Position numbers and translations under genes: made by a program. The notes below the pieces were generated by a model that made no database searches, was not told the origin of the DNA, and saw nothing but the letters and a program-made list of their open reading frames with translations. Source: JAWWPG01 sp038254365 (GTDB lineage: Bacteria > Actinomycetota > Actinomycetes > Propionibacteriales > Nocardioidaceae). From it: a stretch of DNA of 64,000 nucleotides. The DNA is taken from contig JBBSGI010000005.1 of assembly GCA_038254365.1 (NCBI GenBank), forward strand, positions 29,655-93,654, in the 5' to 3' direction. Below, in pieces: positions 49,936 to 58,150 of the stretch (position 1 is its first letter; every line of letters begins with the position of its first letter).

Positions 49936-51216
49936 GCCTGCCGACGTCAGCCGGGTCACGACCACCAGTCGGCCGAGCAGACCCACGGCAAACATGGCCG
50001 CGCCGGCGATCACGGCGTTCGTCGGGAGGCTCACCACGAGCACCGCGCAGGCGGCCGCCCCGATCAGGTTGAGCGTCCGCGGCCAGCGTCGCTGCTCGGC
50101 GGGCTGGGTGAACGCCGAAGCGTTGGCGATCCCGTAGTAGACCAGGATGCCGAACGACGAGAACCCGATCACGCCACGGAGGTCGGTCGTCATGACCAGG
50201 GTGCTCACCACCGCGGCGATCGCTAGCTCCGCGTGATGGGGGGTCCGATACCGCGGATGGACGGCGGCCAGCCAGCTGGGCAGGTCGCGGTTGCGCGCCA
50301 TGGCGAGCGAGGTGCGGCCGATGCCGGCGATCAGCGCGAGCAGGGTACCCAACGAGGCGATGGCCCCGCCGACGCGTACCACGGGTCCCATCCACCCGGC
50401 ACCGACCGCATCCACGGCGGCGGTCAGCGGCGCGGTGGCGTGACCCAGCGAAACCGGGCCGGTCGCGGCCAAGGCGCTGAACGCTACGGCGGCGTAGACG
50501 ACGACCGTGATGGCGAGCGCCAGTGGGATCGCCCGCGGGATCGTCCGCGCCGGCTCCTTCACCTCCTCCCCAAGCGTCGCGATGCGGGCGTAGCCGGCGA
50601 AGGCGAAGAAGATCAGCCCGGCGGCCTGGAGCACGCCATGGACCCCCCCGGGCGCGAGCCATCCGGTCGGGTCGACCGAGTCGGTGTGGGCCGGCCGACC
50701 CGCCCATACCGTGACCACCACCGCGCCGAGCGCCGACAGCGCCAGGGCGACCAGCACCCGGGTGACCATCGCGGTCTTGGCGACGCCACGGTAGTTCAGG
50801 GCTGCCAACGCCAGCACGGCCGCGACGCCGACCAGGCGTTGCGCCCACTGCGGGCCCGGTACGGCGTACGCCGCGAACGTCAGCGCCATCGCGGCGCACG
50901 ACGCCACCTTGCCCACCACGAAACCCCAGCCGGCCGTGAAACCCCACCAGGGCCCCAGGCGCTCGCGGCCGTACAAGTAAGTACCCCCCGATGTTGGGTA
51001 GGCAGCGGCCAGCTGGGCGGAAGCCACCGCGTTGCAGTAGGCCACTGCGGCCGCGATCACCAGCCCGAGCAAGAGCCCCGGACCGGCTACCTGCGCTGCC
51101 GGGCCGAAGACCCCGAAGACACCGGCGCCCACCATCGAGCCGAGCCCGATGACCACGGCGTCGGTCGTGCCGAGGCGCCTTACCAGGCTGGGCTGGGCCT
51201 GGCGGGTGTCAGTCAT
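49930..51216 (-). CDS. APC-family amino acid permease
   Basis: A 428-residue secondary transporter with about 12 membrane helices. The helix-1 motif GLGSMVGAGVFGVFG with its unwound GxG region, and the consensus FFAFAGYARIATLGEEVKEPARTIPRAIP, identify the amino acid-polyamine-organocation family, basic-amino-acid/YfnA-like branch. The substrate is not predictable from sequence. It overlaps the HIT gene by 8 bp on the same strand, so these two are cotranscribed. Confidence 0.92.
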   Translation of the reverse strand: MTDTRQAQPSLVRRLGTTDAVVIGLGSMVGAGVFGVFGPAAQVAGPGLLLGLVIAAAVAYCNAVASAQLAAAYPTSGGTYLYGRERLGPWWGFTAGWGFVVGKVASCAAMALTFAAYAVPGPQWAQRLVGVAAVLALAALNYRGVAKTAMVTRVLVALALSALGAVVVTVWAGRPAHTDSVDPTGWLAPGGVHGVLQAAGLIFFAFAGYARIATLGEEVKEPARTIPRAIPLALAITVVVYAAVAFSALAATGPVSLGHATAPLTAAVDAVGAGWMGPVVRVGGAIASLGTLLALIAGIGRTSLAMARNRDLPSWLAAVHPRYRTPHHAELAIAAVVSTLVMTTDLRGVIGFSSFGILVYYGIANASAFTQPAEQRRWPRTLNLIGAAACAVLVVSLPTNAVIAGAAMFAVGLLGRLVVVTRLTSAGL

Positions 51217-51712
51217 CGCTCTCGAGCGCCGCAGCCACCTTCTCGGCGATGGCGCGGAGCTCGGCGTCGGACACGTTCGGCAGGACGTCCTCCCACAGCG
51301 GCAGCATCATCCCCGACGCATCGACCATGCCGAGCGGGCGAGGTATGAACCAGACGTGGAAGTGCGCACCGCCGTCGCCCCATCGGTAGAGGTGCACGCG
51401 GGCAAACCCGCCGAGTCCCAAGATCGCCCGCTCGACCCGCGCGGCGATGACGCCGAAGCCCTGCGCCGCCTCCTCGGAGAGGTCGCTGAACGAGTCGGCG
51501 TGTTCTCGGCTGGCCAGCCAGACGGTGCCGGGAAGGCTGGAGTGCACGGGCGGATGCAGCGTCCACAGATCGTCGCTCCATACGGCGGTAACAGCGGCGC
51601 CACCACAGATCCCGCACGGATCCCCACCGGGCTCACCACGTCGTGGCGGCTCGGGAATCGTCGGCTCCGGCAGCTCCTTGACGGTCAACGGCTCCGCGTA
51701 GGGCAGTTGCAT
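51209..51712 (-). CDS. HIT-family hydrolase-like protein
   Basis: A 167-residue protein with the histidine-triad motif GGAHFHVWFIPRP near residue 120; here the triad reads H-F-H-V-W, so the third His is replaced by Trp as in GalT-like/other HIT branches. An N-terminal CGICGG could bind zinc with other residues. AAAGGAG is 6 nt before the ATG at 51712, a clear start choice; the longer open frame is rejected. Probably a nucleotide-processing hydrolase or transferase. Confidence 0.82.
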   Translation of the reverse strand: MQLPYAEPLTVKELPEPTIPEPPRRGEPGGDPCGICGGAAVTAVWSDDLWTLHPPVHSSLPGTVWLASREHADSFSDLSEEAAQGFGVIAARVERAILGLGGFARVHLYRWGDGGAHFHVWFIPRPLGMVDASGMMLPLWEDVLPNVSDAELRAIAEKVAAALESDD

Positions 51713-51802
51713 GATGGTCTCCTTTCGTCGGTATGTCGAAAGCCAGCCTGCCAAGGGCGACGGGGTCGAGGCTTGATCGCATTCCTCGTCCCGCGCTGCC
51801 AC

Positions 51803-51808
51803 TAAGAT
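51803..51808 (+). promoter_or_regulatory. -10 element of leaderless gatC promoter
   Basis: TAAGAT ends 7 nt before the gatC ATG at 51816; no Shine-Dalgarno in the gap. Confidence 0.55.
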
Positions 51809-51815
51809 TGCGCGC

Positions 51816-52127
51816 ATGTCCGAGTCAGCGCCGCCGATCACCCGCGAAGACGTCGCCAGGCTGGCCGGCCTGGCGCGCATTGACCTGAGCGACGCCGAGC
51901 TGGACCACCTGGCGCCTCAGCTCGCGGTCATCCTCGAGTCCGTGGCGGCCGTGAGCGGAGTCGCTGCCGACGACATCCCGCCGTCTTCCCATGCGCTGCC
52001 CATGGAGAACGTCATGCGCCCCGACGAGGTGCGCGGCAGCCTCGCTCCCGAGGAGGCGCTGTCGGGGGCGCCCGCGCGGGAGCAGCAGCGGTTCAAGGTG
52101 CCGCGGATCCTCGGTGAGGAGCAGTGA
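51816..52127 (+). CDS. gatC: Glu-tRNA(Gln)/Asp-tRNA(Asn) amidotransferase subunit C
   Basis: A 103-residue linker subunit that holds GatA and GatB together. Typical segments are ITREDVARLAGLARIDLSDAEL and the C-terminal FKVPRIL. First gene of the gatCAB operon, overlapping gatA by 4 bp. Presence of gatCAB implies an indirect route to Gln-tRNA and possibly Asn-tRNA. Confidence 0.96.
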   Translation: MSESAPPITREDVARLAGLARIDLSDAELDHLAPQLAVILESVAAVSGVAADDIPPSSHALPMENVMRPDEVRGSLAPEEALSGAPAREQQRFKVPRILGEEQ

Positions 52128-53638
52128 GCGACCTCACTTCGATGACCGCCGCCGAGCTGGGGGCGGCCATCGCGGCCGGCGAGACCACCTCAGCGGAGGT
52201 CACCCGGGCCTATCTCGACCGCATCGAGGCAGTCGACCCGGCGCTGCACGCATACCTGCAGGTCGATCACGCCGGTGCCTTGGGCCAAGCGGCGGCCGCG
52301 GATCAGCGCCGAGCCGACGGCGGCGAAAACCTGCCCGACCTGCTGGGCGTCCCGGTCGCGGTCAAGGACATCGCCACCACCAAGGGACTCGTGACCACCG
52401 CCGGTTCCCGCATCCTCGAGGGCTGGGTCCCGCCGTACGACGCGACCCTGGTCACCAGGCTGCGCGAGAGTGGCCTGCCCATCCTCGGCAAGACCAACAT
52501 GGACGAGTTCGCCATGGGCAGTTCGACCGAGCACTCCGCATATGGACCCACCCACAACCCGTGGGACCTGGATCGAATCCCGGGTGGCTCCGGTGGCGGC
52601 TCGGCGGCGGCCGTCGCCGGGTACGCCGCCCCCCTGGCCATCGGCACCGACACCGGGGGCTCGATCCGTCAGCCGAGCGCCGTCACCGGCACCGTCGGGG
52701 TGAAGCCGACGTACGGGGGCGTCTCCCGCTACGGACTGGTCGCACTGGCCAGCAGCCTCGACCAGGCAGGTCCGGTGGCGCGTTCGGTGCTCGACGCGGC
52801 GCTGCTGCACGACGTCATCGGGGGGCACGACCCGATGGACTCGACCAGCATCGACATGGCTTGGCCGTCGATGGCCGAGTCCGCCCGGCGGGCCGATGTC
52901 GCCGGGCTGCGGATCGGTGTGGTCACCGAGCTCGGCGGCGACGGCTACCAGGCGGGCGTGAGCCAGCGTTTCCAGGAGAGCATTGCGCTGCTCGTCGACG
53001 CCGGTGCCGAGATCGTCGAGGTGTCCTGCCCGCACTTCGTCCACGCGTTCGCCACCTACTACCTGATCCTGCCCAGCGAGGCGAGCAGCAACCTGGCCCG
53101 TTTCGACGCGATGCGCTACGGCTTGCGCGTTGGGCCGTCCGATGTGGCGGCGCCGAGTGCGGAACAGGTGATGGCGGCGACCCGGGAGGCCGGGTTCGGC
53201 GACGAGGTCAAGCGGCGGATCATCCTGGGCACGTTCGCGTTGTCGAGTGGCTACTACGACGCGTACTACGGTCAGGCGCAGAAGGTGCGCACGCTGATCG
53301 CCCGCGACTTCGCCAGGGCCTTCGAGCAGGTCGACGTGCTCGCCTCGCCGACGGCGCCGACGACGGCTTTCCGGATCGGCGAGAAGCTCGACGACCCGAT
53401 CGCGATGTATCTCAACGACATCGCCACCATCCCGGCCAACCTCGCCGGTGTACCCGGGATCTCACTGCCCAGCGGACTCGCGCCGGAGGACGGCCTGCCC
53501 ACCGGAATCCAGTTCCTGGCTCCGGCGACGCAGGACGCCCGGCTCTACAACGTCGGCGCCGCCCTCGAGCGGATGCTCGAGGAGAAGTGGGGCGGTCCCC
53601 TGCTCGAGCTGGCCCCAGCGTTGGAGGTCTCCGCGTGA
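52124..53638 (+). CDS. gatA: Glu-tRNA(Gln)/Asp-tRNA(Asn) amidotransferase subunit A
   Basis: A 504-residue amidase-signature enzyme releasing ammonia from glutamine for GatB. The Ser-cisSer-Lys triad is visible: Lys in VPVAVKDIATTKG, the cis-Ser in PGGSGGGSAAAVA and the nucleophile Ser in GTDTGGSIRQPSA. The GTG at 52124 overlaps the gatC stop; its own stop overlaps gatB. Normal length. Confidence 0.98.
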   Translation: MSDLTSMTAAELGAAIAAGETTSAEVTRAYLDRIEAVDPALHAYLQVDHAGALGQAAAADQRRADGGENLPDLLGVPVAVKDIATTKGLVTTAGSRILEGWVPPYDATLVTRLRESGLPILGKTNMDEFAMGSSTEHSAYGPTHNPWDLDRIPGGSGGGSAAAVAGYAAPLAIGTDTGGSIRQPSAVTGTVGVKPTYGGVSRYGLVALASSLDQAGPVARSVLDAALLHDVIGGHDPMDSTSIDMAWPSMAESARRADVAGLRIGVVTELGGDGYQAGVSQRFQESIALLVDAGAEIVEVSCPHFVHAFATYYLILPSEASSNLARFDAMRYGLRVGPSDVAAPSAEQVMAATREAGFGDEVKRRIILGTFALSSGYYDAYYGQAQKVRTLIARDFARAFEQVDVLASPTAPTTAFRIGEKLDDPIAMYLNDIATIPANLAGVPGISLPSGLAPEDGLPTGIQFLAPATQDARLYNVGAALERMLEEKWGGPLLELAPALEVSA

Positions 53639-55149
53639 CGACCACCGCCCAGACGACGGGCTTGATGCCGTACGACGACGCCGTCGCCAGCTTCGACCCG
53701 GTCCTCGGGCTGGAGGTCCACGTCGAGCTCAACACGGTCTCGAAGATGTTCTGCGGCTGCCCCACCACCTTCGGGGGACCGCCGAACACCCAGACCTGTC
53801 CGGTGTGCCTAGCGCTGCCGGGCGCCCTGCCCGTCGTCAACCAGAAGGCCGTTGAGTCGGCGATCCGGATCGGGCTGGCGCTGAACTGTGAGATCGCGAC
53901 ATGGTGCCGCTTCGCCCGGAAGAACTACTTCTACCCGGACATGCCGAAGAACTTCCAGACCTCCCAGTACGACGAGCCGATCGCGTTCCACGGCTACACC
54001 GACCTGGACGTCGACGGGGAGACGGTCCGCGTCGAGATCGAGCGCGCCCACATGGAGGAGGACACCGGCAAGTCCCTGCACGTCGGCGGCGCTACCGGCC
54101 GCATCCACGGCGCCGACTACTCCCTGCTCGACTTCAACCGGGCCGGTATCCCGCTGATCGAGATCGTCACCAAGCCGATCGTCGGCACCGGCGCCAAGGC
54201 GCCGGCGGTGGCTCGGGCCTACGTCATGCATCTGCGTGACCTGGTCAGCGGGCTGGGGGTCTCTGATGTGCGGATGGACCAGGGCTCACTGCGCTGCGAC
54301 GTCAACCTGTCGCTGCGGGACGACCCGGCGGCCGAGCTCGGCACGCGCACGGAGACCAAGAACGTCAACTCGTTCCGGTCCATCGAGCGTGCCGTGCGCT
54401 ACGAGGTGTCGCGTCAGGCCGTCGTACTGGCCGAGGGCGGTCACGTCGTCCAGGAGACCCGGCACTGGCACGAGGACACCGGGGTCACGACACCGGGCCG
54501 GATCAAGGAGGAGGCGGAAGACTACCGCTACTTCCCCGAACCCGACCTGGTGCCGGTCGCGCCGGCCCGCGAGTGGGTCGACGCGCTCCGGGCCACGCTG
54601 CCCGAGCCGGCGGCCGAGCGACGTGACCGCCTGCAACGGGAATGGGGGTTCTCCGACCTCGAGATGCGCGACGTGGTCGGAGCCGGCGCAATGGTGACCA
54701 TCGAGCAGACCGTCGCCGCGGGCGCCAGCCCGGCCGCGGCGAAGAAGTGGTGGCTCTCCGAGCTGGCCCGGTGCGCGAACGATCAGGGTGCCGCGCTGGC
54801 CGACCTGCCGATCACGCCAACCCAGGTGGCCCGGCTGCAGGCGCTCGTCGACTCCGGACGGGTCAACGACAAGCTCGCCCGTCAGGTGCTCGACGGCGTG
54901 CTGGCGGGGGAAGGGGACCCCGAGGTCGTGGTCGAGACCCGCGGTCTCGCGGTGGTCTCCGACGAGGGCGAGCTGTCGGCGGCAGTGGATCGGGCAATCG
55001 CTGCCAACCCCGACGTCGCGGAGAAGATCCGCGGCGGCAAGGTGGCCGCCACCGGGGCAGTTATCGGCGCCGTCATGAAGGACCTGCGCGGTCAGGCGGA
55101 CGCTGCACGGGTGCGTGAGCTCATCGCCACAAAGCTCGGCGTGACGTGA
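53635..55149 (+). CDS. gatB: Glu-tRNA(Gln)/Asp-tRNA(Asn) amidotransferase subunit B
   Basis: A 504-residue tRNA-binding kinase/transamidase subunit. Signature blocks: LGLEVHVELNT, the zinc-site region MFCGCP...CPVCLALPGALPVVN, FARKNYFYPDMPKNFQ, RAHMEEDTGKS and DFNRAGIPLIEIVTKP, with the C-terminal YqeY-like helical tail (VAATGAVIGAVMKDLRGQAD). It starts with GTG at 53635 overlapping gatA. The frame is open far upstream through gatA, but this is only the absence of stops in GC-rich DNA. Confidence 0.98.
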   Translation: MTTTAQTTGLMPYDDAVASFDPVLGLEVHVELNTVSKMFCGCPTTFGGPPNTQTCPVCLALPGALPVVNQKAVESAIRIGLALNCEIATWCRFARKNYFYPDMPKNFQTSQYDEPIAFHGYTDLDVDGETVRVEIERAHMEEDTGKSLHVGGATGRIHGADYSLLDFNRAGIPLIEIVTKPIVGTGAKAPAVARAYVMHLRDLVSGLGVSDVRMDQGSLRCDVNLSLRDDPAAELGTRTETKNVNSFRSIERAVRYEVSRQAVVLAEGGHVVQETRHWHEDTGVTTPGRIKEEAEDYRYFPEPDLVPVAPAREWVDALRATLPEPAAERRDRLQREWGFSDLEMRDVVGAGAMVTIEQTVAAGASPAAAKKWWLSELARCANDQGAALADLPITPTQVARLQALVDSGRVNDKLARQVLDGVLAGEGDPEVVVETRGLAVVSDEGELSAAVDRAIAANPDVAEKIRGGKVAATGAVIGAVMKDLRGQADAARVRELIATKLGVT

Positions 55150-55255
55150 CGGCGTCCATCCCGACCGACGTTGAGGCCCAACGGTTGACCCGACAACCCC
55201 TATCCCTCAGCAAGCAGAGGTGCATCCGGTTCGAGTAGGCGCGGACCTCCGCGGC

Positions 55256-55261
55256 TAAGGT
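55256..55261 (+). promoter_or_regulatory. -10 element of leaderless promoter (2-hydroxyacid dehydrogenase)
   Basis: TAAGGT ends exactly 6 nt before the ATG at 55268. The rest of the 118-bp gap after gatB shows no terminator hairpin I can support. Confidence 0.55.
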
Positions 55262-55267
55262 GCCCGG

Positions 55268-56164
55268 ATGAAGGTCTGCCTGCCGTTCCCGCCAGCGCAT
55301 CTCACCGGAGTTCCAGACGTCTTCGAGTACGTCGTGGCGGACGCCACGCAGCAGTGGACGACCGATGCCCGGCAGGCCGAGTTCTATGTGCCGGCCTACC
55401 GGTTCGACCGCCGGCCGATCGAGGTGATCGCGGACATGCCACGGCTGCGGGTAGTCCAGACCCTGACCGCCGGCGTCGACGAATTCCTGCCGATCCGCGA
55501 CGGTGTGACTCTCTGCAACGCGGCCGGGGTGCACGACGCGGCGACCTCCGAGCTCGCGGTGGGGTTGATGATCGCGGCTCAGCGTGACTTCCCGGGCATG
55601 TTCGAGGGCCAGCGCCGAGGGGTCTGGACCCAGCAGATGACCACCTCGCTGGCCGACCAGCGGATCCTCGTCGTCGGCGCCGGCAGCATCGCGCGGGCCC
55701 TGCAACGTCGCCTCGGCGGCTTCGAGTGCGCCGTCACGCTCGTCGGCAGGTCCGCACGCGACGGCGTCCGGGCCTCTGACGAGCTGCCCGCACTCCTGCC
55801 GGAGTCGGACATCGTCGTCCTGCTGGTGCCGCTCACCGACGAGACGCGGGGCCTGGTGGATCGCGAGTTCCTCGCCGCGATGCCCGACGGTGGGCTGCTG
55901 GTCAACGTGGCCCGAGGCGCCGTCGTCGTGACCGCTGACCTGCTTGCTGAACTACGGACCGGCCGGCTGAGAGCGGCGCTCGACGTCACCGATCCGGAGC
56001 CTCTCCCGCCGGCGCATCCGCTGTGGAGCGCCCCCGGGGTGATCCTCTCCCACCACCGCGGCGGGGCCTCGCAGGCCATGTGGCCGCGGGCCTACCGGCT
56101 GCTGGCGGACCAGCTGCAGCGGCTGGCCGAGGGGCGGCCGCTGCGCAACGTGGTCAGGCCCTAG
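55268..56164 (+). CDS. D-isomer-specific 2-hydroxyacid dehydrogenase
   Basis: A 298-residue NAD(P)-dependent dehydrogenase of the D-2-hydroxyacid family. The dinucleotide motif is VVGAGSIARALQRRL and the substrate Arg is in VNVARGAVV. The acid is in DVTDPEPLPPAHPLW and the catalytic His in ILSHHRGG, where ITPH is more usual. The N-terminal substrate domain is short, so the protein is smaller than most (310-330). The substrate is unknown. The stop codon TAG is part of the next gene's probable -10 hexamer. Confidence 0.9.
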   Translation: MKVCLPFPPAHLTGVPDVFEYVVADATQQWTTDARQAEFYVPAYRFDRRPIEVIADMPRLRVVQTLTAGVDEFLPIRDGVTLCNAAGVHDAATSELAVGLMIAAQRDFPGMFEGQRRGVWTQQMTTSLADQRILVVGAGSIARALQRRLGGFECAVTLVGRSARDGVRASDELPALLPESDIVVLLVPLTDETRGLVDREFLAAMPDGGLLVNVARGAVVVTADLLAELRTGRLRAALDVTDPEPLPPAHPLWSAPGVILSHHRGGASQAMWPRAYRLLADQLQRLAEGRPLRNVVRP

Positions 56165-56167
56165 GCT
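56162..56167 (+). promoter_or_regulatory. -10 element of leaderless promoter (propeller protein)
   Basis: TAGGCT ends 7 nt before the ATG at 56175. Its first three bases are the stop codon of the upstream dehydrogenase. Confidence 0.45.
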
Positions 56168-56174
56168 CTGCGTC

Positions 56175-57260
56175 ATGACCGGCACCTTATTGATGATCGG
56201 CACCAAGAAGGGCCTCTGGCTGGCACGCTCGGACGACCGCGCCTCCTGGCAGATCGACGGGCCGCACTTCCTGATGAACGAGGTGGTGTCGTGCGCCGTC
56301 GACACGCGCACGGACTCGCCCCGCCTGTTCGCGGGGACGATGAGCTCGCACTTCGGGCCGCAGGTGTTCCGCTCGGACGACCTGGGGGAGTCGTGGGACG
56401 AGACCCCGAACGGCGCCGTCCGGTTCCCGGAGGATACCGGAGCCGCGCTCGAGCGGGTCTGGCAAATCGCCCTTCCGTCGCAGGAACCGGACGTCGTCTT
56501 CGCCGGCACGCAGCCTTCGGCCCTGTTCCGCAGCGACGACCGCGGGGAGACGTTCCGCCTCGTCCGCGCACTGTGGGACCACCCGCACCGCGAGCAATGG
56601 GGTGCCGGGTTCGGCGGTCAGGCTATCCACACGATCCTTCCTCACCCTTCCGACTCGGCCCAGATGACCGTCGCGATGTCGACCGGCGGCGTCTACCAGA
56701 CCAGCGACTGCGGCGAGTCCTGGCGGCCGGCCAACGTCGGAGTCAAGGCGTACTTCCTGCCCGACCCGTGGCCCGAGTTCGGCCAGTGCGTGCACAAGAT
56801 TGCCAGCCACCTCGAGCATCCGGACCGGATGTTCCTGCAGAACCACCACGGTGTCTACCGGACGGTGGACGGCGGTGCGCACTGGGAGTCGATCGCCGAG
56901 GGGTTGCCGAGCGACTTCGGCTTCCCGATCGTGGTCGACCCCAACGACCCGGACACCGTCTATGTGTTCCCGCTGGCCGCCGACGGCGAGCGGATCCCCC
57001 CCGGCGGCAAGCCGCGGGTCTGGCGGTCCCGCGACGCCGGATCCACCTGGACGGCCCTCGCCACCGGTCTGCCCGAGGAGAAGTTCTTCTCCGCGGTCCT
57101 GCGGGACGCCATGTGCGCCGACGGGGGCACGCCGACGGGGCTGTACCTCGGCTCGCGCGACGGCTGCGTGTGGTCGAGTGCCGATGCCGGGGACTCGTGG
57201 GGTTTGGTGGCCGACCACCTGCCGGACGTGCTCTGCGTCAAGGCGGGGCATCCATTCTGA
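56175..57260 (+). CDS. Asp-box (BNR) beta-propeller protein, sialidase/VPS10-like fold
   Basis: A 361-residue protein with six Asp-box-like repeats (RSDDLGESW, RSDDRGETF, TSDCGESW, TVDGGAHW, SRDAGSTW, SSADAGDSW) spaced as in six-bladed propellers. There is no signal peptide, so it should be cytoplasmic, and the Arg triad of true sialidases is not evident; the label exo-alpha-sialidase often given to this group is probably misleading. Start ATG at 56175. It stands alone between two dehydrogenase-like genes; a partner such as a MoaD/ThiS-like protein is not seen here. Confidence 0.82.
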   Translation: MTGTLLMIGTKKGLWLARSDDRASWQIDGPHFLMNEVVSCAVDTRTDSPRLFAGTMSSHFGPQVFRSDDLGESWDETPNGAVRFPEDTGAALERVWQIALPSQEPDVVFAGTQPSALFRSDDRGETFRLVRALWDHPHREQWGAGFGGQAIHTILPHPSDSAQMTVAMSTGGVYQTSDCGESWRPANVGVKAYFLPDPWPEFGQCVHKIASHLEHPDRMFLQNHHGVYRTVDGGAHWESIAEGLPSDFGFPIVVDPNDPDTVYVFPLAADGERIPPGGKPRVWRSRDAGSTWTALATGLPEEKFFSAVLRDAMCADGGTPTGLYLGSRDGCVWSSADAGDSWGLVADHLPDVLCVKAGHPF

Positions 57261-57273
57261 GCACCTCCGCCTC

Positions 57274-58122
57274 GTGACCGCGATCTTCGTCGACGACGAC
57301 GCCGACCTGTCGCTCGTGCAGGACCGCAACGTCGCCGTTCTGGGGTACGACGACCAGGCGGCGGCGCACGCGCTGTGCCTGCGGGACTCGGGGGTGGACG
57401 TTCGGGTGGGGCTGGATCCGCGGGCGCCGTCGTGGGACGAGGCAGTCGCCGACGGACTGCGCGTGGTGACGCCGTACGAGGCCTGCGAGGAGGCGGACCT
57501 GCTGGTGCTGCCGGTCGCCTGGACCTACGACACCTCGGTCGCCGACGCGGTCCTGCCCAACCTGGTTTCCGGCGATGTCGTGGTGCTGCACGAGGCGGCG
57601 GTGCTGCCGGGCGAGATACCCGCGGGGGTGGACGTCGTACGCCTCGCCCCGTGGGCACCGGGTTCCGTCGTGCGCGACGAGTTCGCCCAGGGACGTGGCG
57701 TACCGCTGTTCGCCTCGGTGGTCGTGGACGGATCCGGCAACGCGTGGGAGGTCGCGCTGGCCTATGCCCGCGCGATCGGCGCCACGCGAGCAGGGGTCCT
57801 CCGTACGACGGACGCGGAGTATGCGCAGGCACGAACCCACGCCGAGTCGACGCTGATGCGTGGTGCGGTCCTGCCCGCGGTGAGATCGGCCTTCGACGAG
57901 CTCGTCGCGGCAGGATGCCAGCCCGAGGTGGCCTACCTGCGCTGTGTCTACGGGCTCCGGGTGTTCGCCGAGGAGCTGGTGCGCGGAGGTCTGGACGCGG
58001 AGCTGGCCGCGGCCGCAGCCCGCGGTGAGCCGTCGACTACGGCCGACCCGCTTCCCGCCGCGGCTGCGCTCGTCCGGTCCTTGATGGCGTGGGAGCGACC
58101 GCAAGACGCCCGACTACACTGA
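57274..58122 (+). CDS. Degenerate ketol-acid reductoisomerase-like protein
   Basis: A 282-residue protein aligning along its length with KARI (IlvC, about 330-340). N-terminal: NVAVLGYDDQAAAHALCLRDSGVDVRVGL against the usual GYGSQGHAHALNLRDSG. C-terminal domain: GVPLFASVVVDGSGNAWEVALAYARAIGATRAGV and GCQPEVAYLRCVYGLRV. The catalytic machinery is mostly gone: by alignment the Asp of TDLFGEQ is Arg187, the two Glu of YFECLHEL are Arg and Gly, and HGFN reads HEAA. One Glu (191) and His106 remain. It lies right before serA, where true ilvC lies in many actinobacteria. GTG start at 57274, weak Shine-Dalgarno. Probably not an active isomeroreductase. Confidence 0.8.
   Translation: MTAIFVDDDADLSLVQDRNVAVLGYDDQAAAHALCLRDSGVDVRVGLDPRAPSWDEAVADGLRVVTPYEACEEADLLVLPVAWTYDTSVADAVLPNLVSGDVVVLHEAAVLPGEIPAGVDVVRLAPWAPGSVVRDEFAQGRGVPLFASVVVDGSGNAWEVALAYARAIGATRAGVLRTTDAEYAQARTHAESTLMRGAVLPAVRSAFDELVAAGCQPEVAYLRCVYGLRVFAEELVRGGLDAELAAAAARGEPSTTADPLPAAAALVRSLMAWERPQDARLH
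58115..58120 (+). promoter_or_regulatory. Probable -10 element of serA promoter
   Basis: TACACT at the end of the upstream gene, about 30 bp before the serA GTG; the short leader then contains GAAGGA as a Shine-Dalgarno. No clear -35. Confidence 0.45.
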
Positions 58123-58150
58123 GGCCCCGCCCGCACCCGAAGGACCCGCC

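Noticed and set aside
51991..53634. Long in-frame extension upstream of gatB
   Set aside because: Overlaps gatC and gatA in another frame; GatB homology begins at the GTG 53635 coupled to gatA.
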